The notes under the pieces were generated by a model. That model searched no databases and was not told the origin of the DNA. It worked only from the letters and a program-made list of their open reading frames with translations. A stretch of 64,000 nucleotides of DNA, from positions 62,001-126,000 of the forward strand of contig NZ_MSTI01000091.1 in assembly GCF_001949125.1 (NCBI RefSeq), read 5' to 3'. Below, piece by piece: positions 1-9,117 of the stretch. How positions within the stretch are numbered: the stretch's first letter is position 1; every line of letters begins with the position of its first letter. The translations under genes were made by a program, and so were the position numbers. Source of the DNA: Deinococcus marmoris. Lineage in GTDB: Bacteria > Deinococcota > Deinococci > Deinococcales > Deinococcaceae.

Positions 1-1685
1 CGCGCCGCTTCCTGCAACGGACGCCAGGCCACCTTGCCGGTGGGGCCGCGCGGCAGGCTCTCCACGAATTGATAGTCGCGCGGCACCTTATAGGTGGCCA
101 TCTGCTCACGCGCCCATTTCTCGATGTCTGCGCCAGTGGCCGCCATTCCGGGTTTCAGCACGATCAGGGCGCGGGCATGTTCGCCGCTGCGCTCGTCGGG
201 CACGCTGATCACGCAGGCTTCCTGTACGGCGGGGTGGGCGTGCAGCTTGTTCTCCACCTCGGCGGGCCACACTTTCATGCCCGATATATTCACCATGCGC
301 TTGAGACGGTCCGTGAAGAAGAAATAGCCCTCCTCGTCCACGTAACCCAGGTCGCCACTGCGGAAGAACTGCTGACCGTCGATCTCCATGAACGCCTCGG
401 CGGTGGCCTCCGGGCGGTTCCAGTAACCCTGCATGACCTGCTGACCACGGATGACAATCTCGCCGATCTGGCCTGCGGGCAATTCCTGATGGGTGTCCAG
501 ATCGATGATGCGCGAATCGACGTTGAACAGCGGGACGCCCAGGCATTGCAGTTTCTGGCGGCCCTTGGGGTTGCTGTGCGACTGCGCCATCGTCTCGGAC
601 AGGCCGTAGCCCTCCAGGAACATGATGCCGGTCAGGTCCAGCAGTTTCTGACCCACGGCGGCGGGTAGGCTGGCCCCGCCCCCGGTCACGCTGCGCAGGG
701 TCCGCAAATCCGCCGGATCAAAACCGGGCGAGGCCATCATGTCGATCACCATGGTGGGCGTGTTGGTCCAGATGGTCACGCCATGCTCGCGGATCAGCGT
801 GCGGGCGGCATCCCGGTCCCAGCGCGACATGATCACGATCTGGCCACCGTTGGTCAGCCCGGTCAGCAGGCTGTTGATAAACCCAGTGACGTGAAAGTAC
901 GGCAGGGCTGCCAGGAAGATGTCCTCGACGGTGCCCTCCACCCACACGCCCGCGCCGAAGACGTTGGCCTGCACGCTGCGGTGGGTGTGCATGCAGCCCT
1001 TGGGCAGCCCGGTGGTGCCGCTGGTGTAGGGCATGACACACAGGTCGTCCGCGCCCACTGGAGCGGCGGGGGCGGGGTCCGCCTTCAGGGCGTCCTCCAG
1101 CGTGATATCGCCGTCTTGCAGGGTAGCTTCCACGTCCAGGCCATCGGGCAAGGGAATTCCAGCGGCCTCGGCGTCGGTGCCGCGCATGATGTTGGCCACC
1201 ACCGCATGCCCCAGCCCGGCCTGTTTGGCCTTCTCGTACAGTTCCGCGCCCACCACGCCCACCTTGATTCCGGCGTCCTGCAAGAAGAAGCCGAATTCAC
1301 GCGCCTGGAGCATGGGGGCCAGCGGCACCACTACCGCGCCCAGATGCCACGCGGCAAAGGCGCTGATCACCCAGGCGGGGCTGTTCTGTAGCCAGACCGC
1401 CACCCGGTCCCCCTTGCCCACGCCCTGCGCGGCCAGATGCCCGGCCAGATGCGTGGCCTGGGCGTGCAGTTCACCGTAGGTCACCGCGTGCCCGTAGTGC
1501 CACAGCGCCACCTTGTCGGGGTAGCGCTCGGCACTGACGCGCAGGTTGTGCATGACGCCGGTCTGCGGCAGCGTCAGCGTGCGGGGTTTGAAGGGCGGCC
1601 AGTAACGGCCCTGGCTGGCAGGCTGGGTCGAGGCTGGGGCCGCGTGATCTGTGGGCGAATCTGTGGACGAGGTTGGATGGGTCAT
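1..1685 (-). CDS. Acyl-CoA synthetase (AMP-forming ligase), 3' end cut by window edge
   Basis: Activates a medium- or long-chain carboxylic acid to its acyl-CoA through an acyl-adenylate, so it would feed beta-oxidation in the cytosol. Reading leftward from ATG at 1685 the frame stays open to the window edge (at least 561 residues). The P-loop-like motif YTSGTTGLPKG lies near residue 217, the adenine-binding motif GYGLSET near 353, and the hinge region GDLGYVDEEGYFFFTDRLKR further on, followed by MVNISGMKVWPAEVEN. The catalytic-lysine motif TGKVAWRPL is the last thing visible, so only a few C-terminal residues are missing. Family membership is clear; chain-length preference cannot be read. 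It is divergent from hup, with about 280 bases between them. Confidence 0.9.
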   Translation of the reverse strand, partial: MTHPTSSTDSPTDHAAPASTQPASQGRYWPPFKPRTLTLPQTGVMHNLRVSAERYPDKVALWHYGHAVTYGELHAQATHLAGHLAAQGVGKGDRVAVWLQNSPAWVISAFAAWHLGAVVVPLAPMLQAREFGFFLQDAGIKVGVVGAELYEKAKQAGLGHAVVANIMRGTDAEAAGIPLPDGLDVEATLQDGDITLEDALKADPAPAAPVGADDLCVMPYTSGTTGLPKGCMHTHRSVQANVFGAGVWVEGTVEDIFLAALPYFHVTGFINSLLTGLTNGGQIVIMSRWDRDAARTLIREHGVTIWTNTPTMVIDMMASPGFDPADLRTLRSVTGGGASLPAAVGQKLLDLTGIMFLEGYGLSETMAQSHSNPKGRQKLQCLGVPLFNVDSRIIDLDTHQELPAGQIGEIVIRGQQVMQGYWNRPEATAEAFMEIDGQQFFRSGDLGYVDEEGYFFFTDRLKRMVNISGMKVWPAEVENKLHAHPAVQEACVISVPDERSGEHARALIVLKPGMAATGADIEKWAREQMATYKVPRDYQFVESLPRGPTGKVAWRPLQEAA

Positions 1686-1966
1686 GGTGAAGGTCTCCTG
1701 GGGTCGCCGCGCCCCGTGATGGCGCAGCAAAACAGTGAATTTTTGATGCCCAGAGTGTAGCGCCTGGGGCCGCGAACACCGCAAACCCCGTACACCACAC
1801 CCCCGGCGATCTTAATGAATGGGCTTTTGGCGTGTACCACGGCCTTTAAGGGGGTATGAGAAAAAAGCCGTGTCAGACACAAAAACCCTGGATGAAACGG
1901 TGCTAAGAGCGTGCTGGCGCGACTCTAACCTCCCGGACCCCCTTCCCAAGCGCGTTTGCATATGTC

Positions 1967-2341
1967 ATGCTGCTCACCATGACGAAAAAGACCGCCAAGC
2001 CCGCCGCCAAGAAGACTGCCGCCAAAGCCGCGCCCGCCGCTGCCAAGGCCGCCCCCGCCGCCAGCAACAAGGTCGCCAAGACCCAGCTCGTGGAAATGGT
2101 TGCCGACAAGACCGGCCTGACCAAGAAGCAGAGCGAGGAAGCCGTCAGCGCCATGCTGGACGCCGTGGTCAGCTCGATCAAGGGCGGCCAGAGCGTCGGC
2201 CTGCCCGGCCTGGGCACCCTGAGCGTCAAGGACACCGCCGCCCGCACCGGCGTGCGCCCCGGCACCAGCGAGAAGATCCAGATTCCTGCGGGCAAGAAGG
2301 TGGCCTTCAAGGTCGCCAGCACCCTCAAGGGCACGCTCTAA
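1967..2341 (+). CDS. hup: HU-type nucleoid DNA-binding protein with Lys/Ala-rich tail
   Basis: A histone-like HU protein that binds and bends DNA as a dimer and compacts the nucleoid. The HU fold begins near [15 protein letters not shown] and includes the turn [10 protein letters not shown], then the DNA-embracing arm [16 protein letters not shown] with a proline at its tip, and the closing [11 protein letters not shown]. Ahead of the fold are about 30 residues of Lys/Ala/Pro-rich low complexity, a tail known from Deinococcus HU proteins and resembling eukaryotic H1 tails. There are two candidate starts: ATG 1967, or ATG 1979 (MTKKTAKP). The second gives the usual N-terminus and I prefer it, but no clear Shine-Dalgarno separates them, so the longer span is listed. 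Confidence 0.95.
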   Translation: MLLTMTKKTAKPAAKKTAAKAAPAAAKAAPAASNKVAKTQLVEMVADKTGLTKKQSEEAVSAMLDAVVSSIKGGQSVGLPGLGTLSVKDTAARTGVRPGTSEKIQIPAGKKVAFKVASTLKGTL

Positions 2342-2716
2342 ACCATTTTTTAACAACACAGAGCGGAGGCGGATTGTTCCAGCAATGGACACTCCGCCTC
2401 CGCTCTGTGTTGGACCGGACGACGTTGCCTCCGCCAGATAGGGCCGCTCGAATTCGGATTCCGGTTGTCTTGCCTTATTCACTACGTACCCGGAACCCGT
2501 GTTTCTAAATCTCGTCGTAAATAGACGCCCATGAGGCCACTGATCTTCCCCGTTACGACGATCAAAATCCCGTTCAGGACGCTGTAAAAGTCAAGCTTTC
2601 CAGTCCTGAACAGCAGTTCGGGCTAGGGGCCGGGGGCCTCTCTCACCGCCTGAAGCAACGGAAAGGGGCGAACGCATCACGGCAGCGTTGCCCCTTTTTC
2701 GCATTCCACTTCAGTT
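2342..2716. other. Structured intergenic region downstream of hup
   Basis: No credible coding frame is present. It holds a perfect 20-bp inverted repeat with a 19-nt loop (2354-2373 with 2393-2412), an 8-bp inverted repeat CGTCGTAA (2513-2520 with 2553-2560), a 9-bp one GTTCAGGAC (2572-2580 with 2603-2611), and a hairpin with T tract at 2662-2699. The first hairpin lacks a U tract on either strand, so it looks like a dispersed intergenic repeat rather than a terminator. A small structured RNA ending at the final terminator is possible. Confidence 0.5.
2662..2699 (+). terminator. Intrinsic terminator, usable from both strands
   Basis: The stem AAAGGGGC-g-AACGC pairs with GCGTTGCCCCTTT across a 9-nt loop, with one bulged G. 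On the plus strand it is followed by five T, so it terminates hup or a transcript starting downstream of hup. On the minus strand the hairpin is followed by TTTCC, so it may also stop the PepSY-end operon. Confidence 0.65.
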
Positions 2717-3394
2717 TCAGCCCAGCGCCCGCCAGCCCAGCAGCAACACGATCAGCGAGGCGACGCCCATCACGGCCAGGGCCTGGGTGCGCGTCTTTCT
2801 CAGATACAGCAGGATGCCGATGCCGGTCACGGCCACCAGGGTCAGCACGCCGCCGCTCACGTCGATCAGCCAGTTCCAGGCCCCGCCCGTATCGCGGCCA
2901 CGGTGCAGATCGTTCAGCACCGCCACCCCGCCCTGCGCCAGAATATTGGTGCTGTATTTGCCCGTCTGCGTGTCGATCACGGTGTCGGCGCTGTAGCCCG
3001 GTCCTAGAAAGGAGATGCTGGCCTCGGTGCCGTCCACGCGCGGCTCCTCGGCCCGCCCGTGTAATCCCTGCTGGGCGCGCAGGTCCTCGGCCACGTTCAG
3101 CCAGTCCACTTTGCCCGCCGTGATCCAGCCTGCGGGCAGCGTGCCAGTCACCTCACGCTTAATCTCCGAGTTCCCAAATGCCCAGTCGGGATGGTTGAGG
3201 GTGATGCCGGTCAGGGCAAAGAACAGCACCACCAGCAGGCTGATCATGGACGTATAGGTGTGCAGCCAGCGCAGCCAGACGTGACTGCGCGCCTTGAGGG
3301 TGCGGGGACGCGAGGCCGGACGCGGTGTCCGCACCCCTTCCGGCTTCTGGGCTTCAGGCTTTGCCGTAAGCGACACTGGCGGCCTCGATGTCAT
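2717..3394 (-). CDS. PepSY-associated transmembrane protein
   Basis: Inner-membrane protein of the PepSY-TM type, often found with ApbE and DUF2271 proteins in extracytoplasmic redox or flavoprotein gene sets. A basic, proline-rich cytosolic start (about 45 residues) is followed by TM1 near residues 47-67 (MISLLVVLFFALTGITLNH). A periplasmic domain of roughly 110 residues comes next, then two C-terminal TM segments near 181-198 and 206-222. ATG at 3394 overlaps the end of the DUF2271 gene by 41 bases; GTG at 3376 would shorten the overlap to 23. An upstream open extension lies inside the neighbouring gene and is not believed. It is last in the minus-strand operon and ends at the bidirectional terminator. 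I see no clear ApbE flavinylation site; DVSGGVLT near the last TM is only loosely similar. Confidence 0.75.
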   Translation of the reverse strand: MTSRPPVSLTAKPEAQKPEGVRTPRPASRPRTLKARSHVWLRWLHTYTSMISLLVVLFFALTGITLNHPDWAFGNSEIKREVTGTLPAGWITAGKVDWLNVAEDLRAQQGLHGRAEEPRVDGTEASISFLGPGYSADTVIDTQTGKYSTNILAQGGVAVLNDLHRGRDTGGAWNWLIDVSGGVLTLVAVTGIGILLYLRKTRTQALAVMGVASLIVLLLGWRALG

Positions 3395-3911
3395 GGTCTG
3401 TCCCCAGCGTTTTCTTGAACGCACTGGCTCCCAGCGTGACTTTCTCGCGGACCAGACTGTAGGGACCATGCTCGCGTGCGGTCTCGATGCACACGTAGTA
3501 GTCGCCCTGCTCGGCCAGCGCTCCTTTGTCGGTCTTGCCGTCCCACTTGACCGCGTAGCTGCCAGGGTTGCGGGTGGCGCTGCTGATGGTGCTGACCAGT
3601 TCCGCATTCTGGCGGGTCCAGCGGCGCAATTCGGCCAGCCAGCGTGGATTCAGGCGGTTCTGAAGCGTCCAGACCGTCAGATTACGAACGGTCTCGCCCG
3701 CCCCGTCCTCGATCCAGATGGCCACAAAGGGGCGCTTGACCCGTCCGCTGACCTGGGTGGCCACTGTGAAATTGACGTCCAGACCCATGCCAGCGGCCCA
3801 GGGCTTGCCTGCGGCGGCGCTGGCGAGATTGCCGGGCAACACGCGCGAAAGGGTGAGGGCTGCTCCTGCGGCGGCCAGTTTGCGGAGGAAGGTGCGGCGG
3901 GTGTCGGTCAT
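3354..3911 (-). CDS. DUF2271 periplasmic protein with Tat signal
   Basis: Exported protein of 185 residues. It opens with a twin-arginine motif (TRRTFLRK at residues 4-11), an alanine-rich hydrophobic stretch to about residue 32, and a likely cleavage site near ASAAAG. This suggests it crosses the membrane folded, perhaps with a cofactor. The mature part matches the pattern of DUF2271 proteins: an Ig-like beta fold with PFVAIWIEDGAGETVRNLTVW, and KWDGKTDKGALAEQGDYYV near the middle. No enzymatic role is known for the family. It sits between apbE and the PepSY membrane protein, a recurring trio that points to envelope electron transfer or flavin insertion. Start ATG 3911 follows a GGAGAACCCACC-type ribosome site on the minus strand. 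Confidence 0.8.
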   Translation of the reverse strand: MTDTRRTFLRKLAAAGAALTLSRVLPGNLASAAAGKPWAAGMGLDVNFTVATQVSGRVKRPFVAIWIEDGAGETVRNLTVWTLQNRLNPRWLAELRRWTRQNAELVSTISSATRNPGSYAVKWDGKTDKGALAEQGDYYVCIETAREHGPYSLVREKVTLGASAFKKTLGTDHDIEAASVAYGKA

Positions 3912-3967
3912 GGTGGGTTCTCCTGAAGTTCAATGTAAAAAAACGAGGTTGGGCAGGGGTTAGAGAT

Positions 3968-5014
3968 TCAGCGGGCTGGACAGTCTGGAGGCCAGAGGGC
4001 GCTGGGGTGGGTCTGTCCGTCCCGCGTGACGATCAGGGCCGCGCAGCCGGGCGTGCTATTGACCAGGGCCAGTCCCTCCACGGCACCCAGCACGCTCAGG
4101 GCGGTGGCAAGCGCGTCGGCAGTGGCGCAGTCGGGGGCGGTGACGGTCACCCCCGGAACAGCCTGAACAGGCTGGCCGTCTCTGGGGTCGAGCAGATGTG
4201 AATGCCAATGACCGCCCACCTGCACGCCCCGGTGGGCGTTGCCACTGCTGGCCAGTGCGCCGTTTTGGACATGAACGTGGGTCAGCGGTGCAGCATCGTC
4301 GCGGGCCGTGAACGGATCGGCCACCGTGACCTTCAGCCCGCGCCCGCCCACCGTTCGCAGGTCTCCGCCCGCGTTGATCAGCACGGCCTGAATGCCGGGC
4401 AAACCCCAGGCCACTTCGGTCATCCGGTCCACGATCCAGCCCTTCGCCAGCGCATTCAGGCCCAGTGGATATGTGGCGTGCAGGGTGGCGGTGCCGTCTG
4501 CATGCAGGGTCCAGGGGGCGGTCTGAAGTTGCCTGAGCAGAGCGCTCAGTTCGGTAGTGTCCGGTTGCCGATCCCTTGAGGCCGCCCCCTGCCACAGTCT
4601 GCCCAGGGCGTCCGCACCGGGATGGAAGGCCCCGCCCGTTACCTCGCGCCATCTGTCCGCCAGGGCCAGCACCGTCCGCAATTCGTGGCTGAGCGGCACC
4701 CGTCCACCGGGGCGCGTCAGCCAGCGTGACAGTTCGCTGCCTGGATCGAAGCGGTTGAAGACGGCGCTCAGCCGCTCCAGCTCGTCCAGCGCAGCGCTTT
4801 CGGCAGCCTCGGCCTGCTGGCGGGTCCGGGCCACCACCTGAAGCTCGACTTCCGTTCCCAGCAGCCGCTCGTACACGGTGTGCAGGCGGTAGGGAGGACG
4901 GATCAACGAAGTGAGGGAACGAAGCACACCCATACTCTGGAGAGGCAAGGTGAACATTCGGTGCAGGTCCGGCGCAGCTCTGATGCAGGTGGACTGGCCG
5001 GATGGCGGGGTCAT
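3968..5014 (-). CDS. apbE: FAD:protein FMN transferase (ApbE family)
   Basis: Transfers FMN from FAD to a threonine of target flavoproteins, normally outside the cytoplasmic membrane. Family signatures are present in order: LLGTEVELQVV near the N-terminus, LNALAKGWIVDRMTE, LINAGGDLRTVG, then SHLLDPRDGQPV and VTVTAPDCATADALATALSVLG, the Mg/FAD site region. Length 348 is typical. ATG 5014 overlaps the stop of the upstream gene as ATGA, indicating translational coupling. No lipobox or convincing signal peptide is visible, though the first 40 residues are poorly conserved and a later start (MFTLPL or MGVLRS) is possible. Which neighbour is flavinylated is unclear. Confidence 0.88.
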   Translation of the reverse strand: MTPPSGQSTCIRAAPDLHRMFTLPLQSMGVLRSLTSLIRPPYRLHTVYERLLGTEVELQVVARTRQQAEAAESAALDELERLSAVFNRFDPGSELSRWLTRPGGRVPLSHELRTVLALADRWREVTGGAFHPGADALGRLWQGAASRDRQPDTTELSALLRQLQTAPWTLHADGTATLHATYPLGLNALAKGWIVDRMTEVAWGLPGIQAVLINAGGDLRTVGGRGLKVTVADPFTARDDAAPLTHVHVQNGALASSGNAHRGVQVGGHWHSHLLDPRDGQPVQAVPGVTVTAPDCATADALATALSVLGAVEGLALVNSTPGCAALIVTRDGQTHPSALWPPDCPAR

Positions 5015-5559
5015 TTCTTCTGCAATACGGCGATGTACGCTTTCAGGGCGTCGGCCCCGCGTCCGGTCTTGAAGGGGTTGAACCTGCCGGGGTCAAACTG
5101 ACCGCCCTGCCCATTCTGTCCACCCGCATTTGCAGCGTTGCCGCCCCGTCCACCTGCGCCAGCCTGTCGCTGGCCGCGCTGAGCAGTCCGCTCCTGCCCG
5201 GCCTTGAGGGTCAGGGCGTTCAGCGTCGTCCGTTGCTTGGTGGTCAGGATCCTGTCCCCGATCTGCGACAGGTATTTCCTGGCGTCGTTGGGTTGCACGC
5301 TCACCGCTTTTTGCAGTCCGGTCAGGATCGGCAACAACTGTTTGGCCTGGGCTTTGCTCATGGCGGTGGCCCTGTTCTTCTCCAGCTCGGGTAGCAGGCG
5401 GATGTCCTGGGCCAGATCGTTGATGGACTGCATCTGCGTGATGCGGGCGCGCATTTCCGGCGTCAGTTGACGGTTCTGGTTGGTCTGTTGCGCCGAGGCC
5501 AGGGCACTCAGGGCGAGAACGGCGGTCAGGAGCGCGGAGTTCAGGGGGGCATTGTTCAT
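5011..5559 (-). CDS. Small secreted protein with LTxxQ motif and Gly/Gln/Asn-rich tail
   Basis: Exported protein of 182 residues. A signal peptide (NSALLTAVLALSALASA) is followed by a helical region carrying LTPEMRARI and LTTKQ. The second fits the LTxxQ motif of Spy/CpxP-type envelope chaperones, but the match is partial and the family call is tentative. The last third is Gly/Asn/Gln/Ala-rich (RGGNAANAGGQNGQGGQ), then GRFNPFKTGRG and a basic end. Start ATG 5559 is preceded by GGAG nine bases upstream; a TTG five codons earlier is less likely. It lies between an RND pump and apbE. Because BaeSR-like systems elsewhere control both Spy and RND pumps, a role in envelope stress protection is a reasonable inference. 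Confidence 0.7.
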   Translation of the reverse strand: MNNAPLNSALLTAVLALSALASAQQTNQNRQLTPEMRARITQMQSINDLAQDIRLLPELEKNRATAMSKAQAKQLLPILTGLQKAVSVQPNDARKYLSQIGDRILTTKQRTTLNALTLKAGQERTAQRGQRQAGAGGRGGNAANAGGQNGQGGQFDPGRFNPFKTGRGADALKAYIAVLQKK

Positions 5560-5658
5560 GTTGTGAGACTCCAATCCAGAGGTGATGAAAATAGCTGTGC
5601 AGCAAAGAGGAGTCGCTTGTCAGGCTGGCTGCTCTGTCTCTATGTGCCTTGCCTGTGT

Positions 5659-8600
5659 TCAGTCTCCTGCCGTGAGGCCACCCTTGCGCGGGCCGTCCCC
5701 GGCCACGGGCGGGGGCTTGACCAGACCCGGCAACTTCTCGTTGCGGCGGCGCTCGAACAGGTAGAAGGCGGCGGGCACCACGTAAAAGGTCATGATGGCC
5801 GAGACGGTGACCCCGCCCAGGATCACGATGGAGATGCTCTTGCCGTATTCCGAGCCGCTGCCGTTGCTCAGCAGCAGGGGCAGGCTGACCACCATGATCG
5901 TCACCGTGGTCATGATGATGGGCCGGAAGCGCAGGGCGCTGGCCTCGATCATGGCCTCGCGGAAGGGCAGTTCCTGCAACTTTTCCACCACGAATTCCAG
6001 GTACAGGATGGCGTTCTTGGCCGACAGGCCGATCAGCAGCAGGAAGCCCAGCACGCCGAAGATGTCCAGGCTGCTGCCGGTCAGGAAGATCAGCCACAGC
6101 GCCCCGGCCACTGCGAAGGGCACCGGCAGCAGCAGGTACAGCGGGTAGCGGAAACTGTTGAACTGCGAACCCATCACCAGGTACACCAGCAGCAGCGACA
6201 GGCCGAACGCCTGCACGCCCAGGCTGCCCAGTTGATTGCCCAGCGCCGCGCCGCCGTTGCGGTCCGCCGCGCCCACCGACACCAGATTGTCGATGACGCC
6301 CGCCCGGCTCAGACTTGCCGTCACCCGGTCCGTGAGCTGCGCGGTACTCAGGGTGGTGTCGGTGGCGGGCTGATAATTCAGCGACAGGCTGTAGATGCGG
6401 TTGTCACGCGCGATCTGGCCGGGGGCGCTGCCCTGCGTGACGCTGCCGAGCTGGCCCACCGTCAGGTTGCTTTGCAGGGCGCTGGAATACACTGGCAGCG
6501 ACAGCAGATTCTGCTCGTCGGTCAGGCGGGCCGGATCGATCTGCACCCGGATCGGGTACGTCTGGCCGTTCACCTCCACGCTGCCCGCCGAGTTGCCCGA
6601 GGCGTAGGCATTCAGGGTACTCGCCACCGAGGCCGCCGTGAGGCCAGTGCCGGACAGCAGATTGGCGTTCGGCACGAAGCGGTTTTCTACTGCCTGGTTG
6701 TCGAAGTTGCTGCTCACGCTCAGGACGTTGGGGTCGCCCTCCAGGGTGCTGACGGCCAGCGCAGCACGCTTGCTCAGGATGTCGAAGTTCGACGACACCA
6801 GAGTGAGGGTCTGTTGTGTGCCCTGCCCCCGGAAGCCGCCCCGGCTGAAGATGCGGGCGCGCACGTCCGGGGAATCCGCGTACAGCGTTTGCAGTCCGCG
6901 CTGATACTCATCCGTCAGCACGCTGATGGAGGGCCGCTCCTCCACGGGCTTGAGGGTGATGTTGACGCTGGCCCCGCCGCCGCCCGACACCGACGACTGC
7001 ACGGTCCGCACGTCCTTCTGGGCCAGGAAATAATTTTCCATGCGGCCCAGCAACTGGTTGGAGGTATCCAGCGACAGGCTGCTGGGCAGGCGCAGGTTGG
7101 CGTTCAGGGTGCCGGAATCGGTGGCGGGCGTGAAGGTGAAGTTCATCTTCGGCACCACGATCACGGCGGTGGCGGCCAGGAAGGCCAGCGCGAACAGCAG
7201 CACCAGTGGGCTGAAGTGCAGCGCCTCGTCCAGGCTGCGGACATACGCGCCGCGCACCGCCTGAAGCCCGGCGTTCGTCCAGCCGCTCAGGGTGGTGGTC
7301 AGGGCTTCCAGCAGGGCCAGGGCCACGCCCCACAGGTAGGCCACCACTCCCAGCGCCAGCGGCAGCAGCACCACACCCGCCAGATAGAGCGGTGTTTTCG
7401 TCAGCAGCCAGACCGCCGCCAGCGCCACGATGACCAGCCCCCAGAACCAGGCGGTCTTCACCGAGCGCAGGCCCCAGCCCAGCGCGCCCGGCAGCTTCAG
7501 CACACTGCGGCCCGCGTCGCGCCAGCCCAGCGGCTGGGCGTCGGGCGTGTAGGCCATGCGGACGGTCAGGAACAGCAGCGCCTCCAGCCACGACAGCAGC
7601 ACCGCCGCCGCCAGCCCCAGCGCGAACTGTTGCAGATACGAGCCGATGATGCCGCCCACGAAGCTGACCGGAATCAGCACCGCCAGGATTGACAAAGAGG
7701 CCGCCGTGACCGCGCTGAAGACCTCCGAGGCTCCCCGCAGCACCGACTGCACGCGGTCATAGCCCAGCGCCCGGTAGCGCTCGACGTTCTCGGCCACCAC
7801 AATCGAGTCGTCCACCACGATGCCAATCGCCACGATCAGTGCCAGCAGCGAAACCTGATTGAAGGTAAAGCCCATCAGCTTGTACAGAATCGGCGCAGCG
7901 GCCAGCGAGATCGGAATGGCCGCGATCACGGTAAAGGCCGTGTTCAGCCGCCCCAGGAACAGCATGGTCACGATGGCCACCACGATGGCGGTCAGGAACA
8001 ACTCGTGCTGGGTGGAGGCAATCGCGGCGCGGATCGGCGTGGTGGTGTCGTTGCTGAAGGTGATCTTGTAGCCGCCCGGCAGGCGGGTCTGCGCGATCTG
8101 CGCCTTCACGTTGTCCACCACGCTGACCGCGTTGCTGCCCGCCGTCTGCTGCACAGAAACCAGCACCACTGGCAGGCCGTCCACGCGGGTGTAGCTGCTG
8201 GTGGTGGAGGTATCGGTCACGTCGGCCACGTCCGAGACCTGAAGGCCGCGCGCAGCGTCGATCTTGACATTCGCCACGTCGGCCACGCTGGTCAGCAGGC
8301 TGTTGGTGGTGTAGGTCAGCGAGGTGTTGTCCTTGGTGATCGAACCGATCGAGGAATTGACGTTGCTGGACGTGATGGCGCTGCTGACCGCCGAGGGTGT
8401 CAGGCCAAAGCTGGCGAGTTTGTCCGGGTTGAGCAGCACCTCGATCTGGCGGTTGGAACCGCCCGACAGCGACACGTTCGCCACGCCGTCGATCAGTTGC
8501 AGCGAGGGCAGCAGTACGTTGTTGGCGTAGTCGTAGATGTCGCTCAGGCTGGCCCTGCCCCCGGCGATGCCAAATTCCAGAATCGGCTGGGCGTTGGGGT

Positions 8601-9117
8601 TGAAGGTTCGCACGCTGGGCGGGTCTGCCCCTGTGGGCAACCGGCGCGAGGCCCCGGCCACCAGCGAGGCCACCTGGTTGGCGGCGGCGTCCTGATCGGT
8701 TCCGTCGGCGAACTGGATGGTCACGCGGCTGTTGCCGGTGCTGCTGGTGCTGGACACGCTGGTGGCCCCGATCACCTGCGCCACGGCGCTCTCGATGGGC
8801 TGCGTGACCTGGGTGTCCACGGCGGCGGGGCTGGCCCCCGAATAACTGGTGGAAACACTGACCACCGGGATCTTGATGGTGGGCAGCAGATCGACGCCCA
8901 GCGAGCGCATCGACACGAAGCCGAACACCACGATCCCGATAAAGACTCCGATGGAAAACACATAGCGCGACACAGAGAAGCCCACGATGGGGTTGATGCG
9001 CCCGAAGAATTCCTTCTGGCGTTCGCGGGCTGATTTTGGCGCTTCACTCTGGACCGTGTTCTGCTCTGTGTTCTGGGCCGTGTTCTGTTCTGGAAGCTGA
9101 TCTGGAGTCTGGTTCAT
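5659..9117 (-). CDS. RND efflux transporter (AcrB/MexB-like inner-membrane pump)
   Basis: Proton-driven inner-membrane pump that, with the fusion protein and TolC-like partners encoded just upstream, would export drugs or toxic amphiphiles. Length is 1152 residues. TM1 follows [17 protein letters not shown], and the porter domain begins with [19 protein letters not shown]. The proton-relay aspartates are visible in TM4 ([21 protein letters not shown]). The second half repeats the layout (TM10-12 near [28 protein letters not shown]). About 100 extra residues with strongly hydrophobic segments separate the halves (roughly 7190-7560), more than the single amphipathic helix of AcrB. Start ATG 9117 overlaps the fusion-protein stop by one base (TGATG). 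Confidence 0.92.
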   Translation of the reverse strand: MNQTPDQLPEQNTAQNTEQNTVQSEAPKSARERQKEFFGRINPIVGFSVSRYVFSIGVFIGIVVFGFVSMRSLGVDLLPTIKIPVVSVSTSYSGASPAAVDTQVTQPIESAVAQVIGATSVSSTSSTGNSRVTIQFADGTDQDAAANQVASLVAGASRRLPTGADPPSVRTFNPNAQPILEFGIAGGRASLSDIYDYANNVLLPSLQLIDGVANVSLSGGSNRQIEVLLNPDKLASFGLTPSAVSSAITSSNVNSSIGSITKDNTSLTYTTNSLLTSVADVANVKIDAARGLQVSDVADVTDTSTTSSYTRVDGLPVVLVSVQQTAGSNAVSVVDNVKAQIAQTRLPGGYKITFSNDTTTPIRAAIASTQHELFLTAIVVAIVTMLFLGRLNTAFTVIAAIPISLAAAPILYKLMGFTFNQVSLLALIVAIGIVVDDSIVVAENVERYRALGYDRVQSVLRGASEVFSAVTAASLSILAVLIPVSFVGGIIGSYLQQFALGLAAAVLLSWLEALLFLTVRMAYTPDAQPLGWRDAGRSVLKLPGALGWGLRSVKTAWFWGLVIVALAAVWLLTKTPLYLAGVVLLPLALGVVAYLWGVALALLEALTTTLSGWTNAGLQAVRGAYVRSLDEALHFSPLVLLFALAFLAATAVIVVPKMNFTFTPATDSGTLNANLRLPSSLSLDTSNQLLGRMENYFLAQKDVRTVQSSVSGGGGASVNITLKPVEERPSISVLTDEYQRGLQTLYADSPDVRARIFSRGGFRGQGTQQTLTLVSSNFDILSKRAALAVSTLEGDPNVLSVSSNFDNQAVENRFVPNANLLSGTGLTAASVASTLNAYASGNSAGSVEVNGQTYPIRVQIDPARLTDEQNLLSLPVYSSALQSNLTVGQLGSVTQGSAPGQIARDNRIYSLSLNYQPATDTTLSTAQLTDRVTASLSRAGVIDNLVSVGAADRNGGAALGNQLGSLGVQAFGLSLLLVYLVMGSQFNSFRYPLYLLLPVPFAVAGALWLIFLTGSSLDIFGVLGFLLLIGLSAKNAILYLEFVVEKLQELPFREAMIEASALRFRPIIMTTVTIMVVSLPLLLSNGSGSEYGKSISIVILGGVTVSAIMTFYVVPAAFYLFERRRNEKLPGLVKPPPVAGDGPRKGGLTAGD

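Noticed and set aside
5467..7692. 741-codon open frame on the plus strand opposite the RND gene
   Set aside because: Composition (Gln/His/Arg-rich, no domain) is typical of the antisense of a high-GC gene; the minus strand encodes a clear RND pump.
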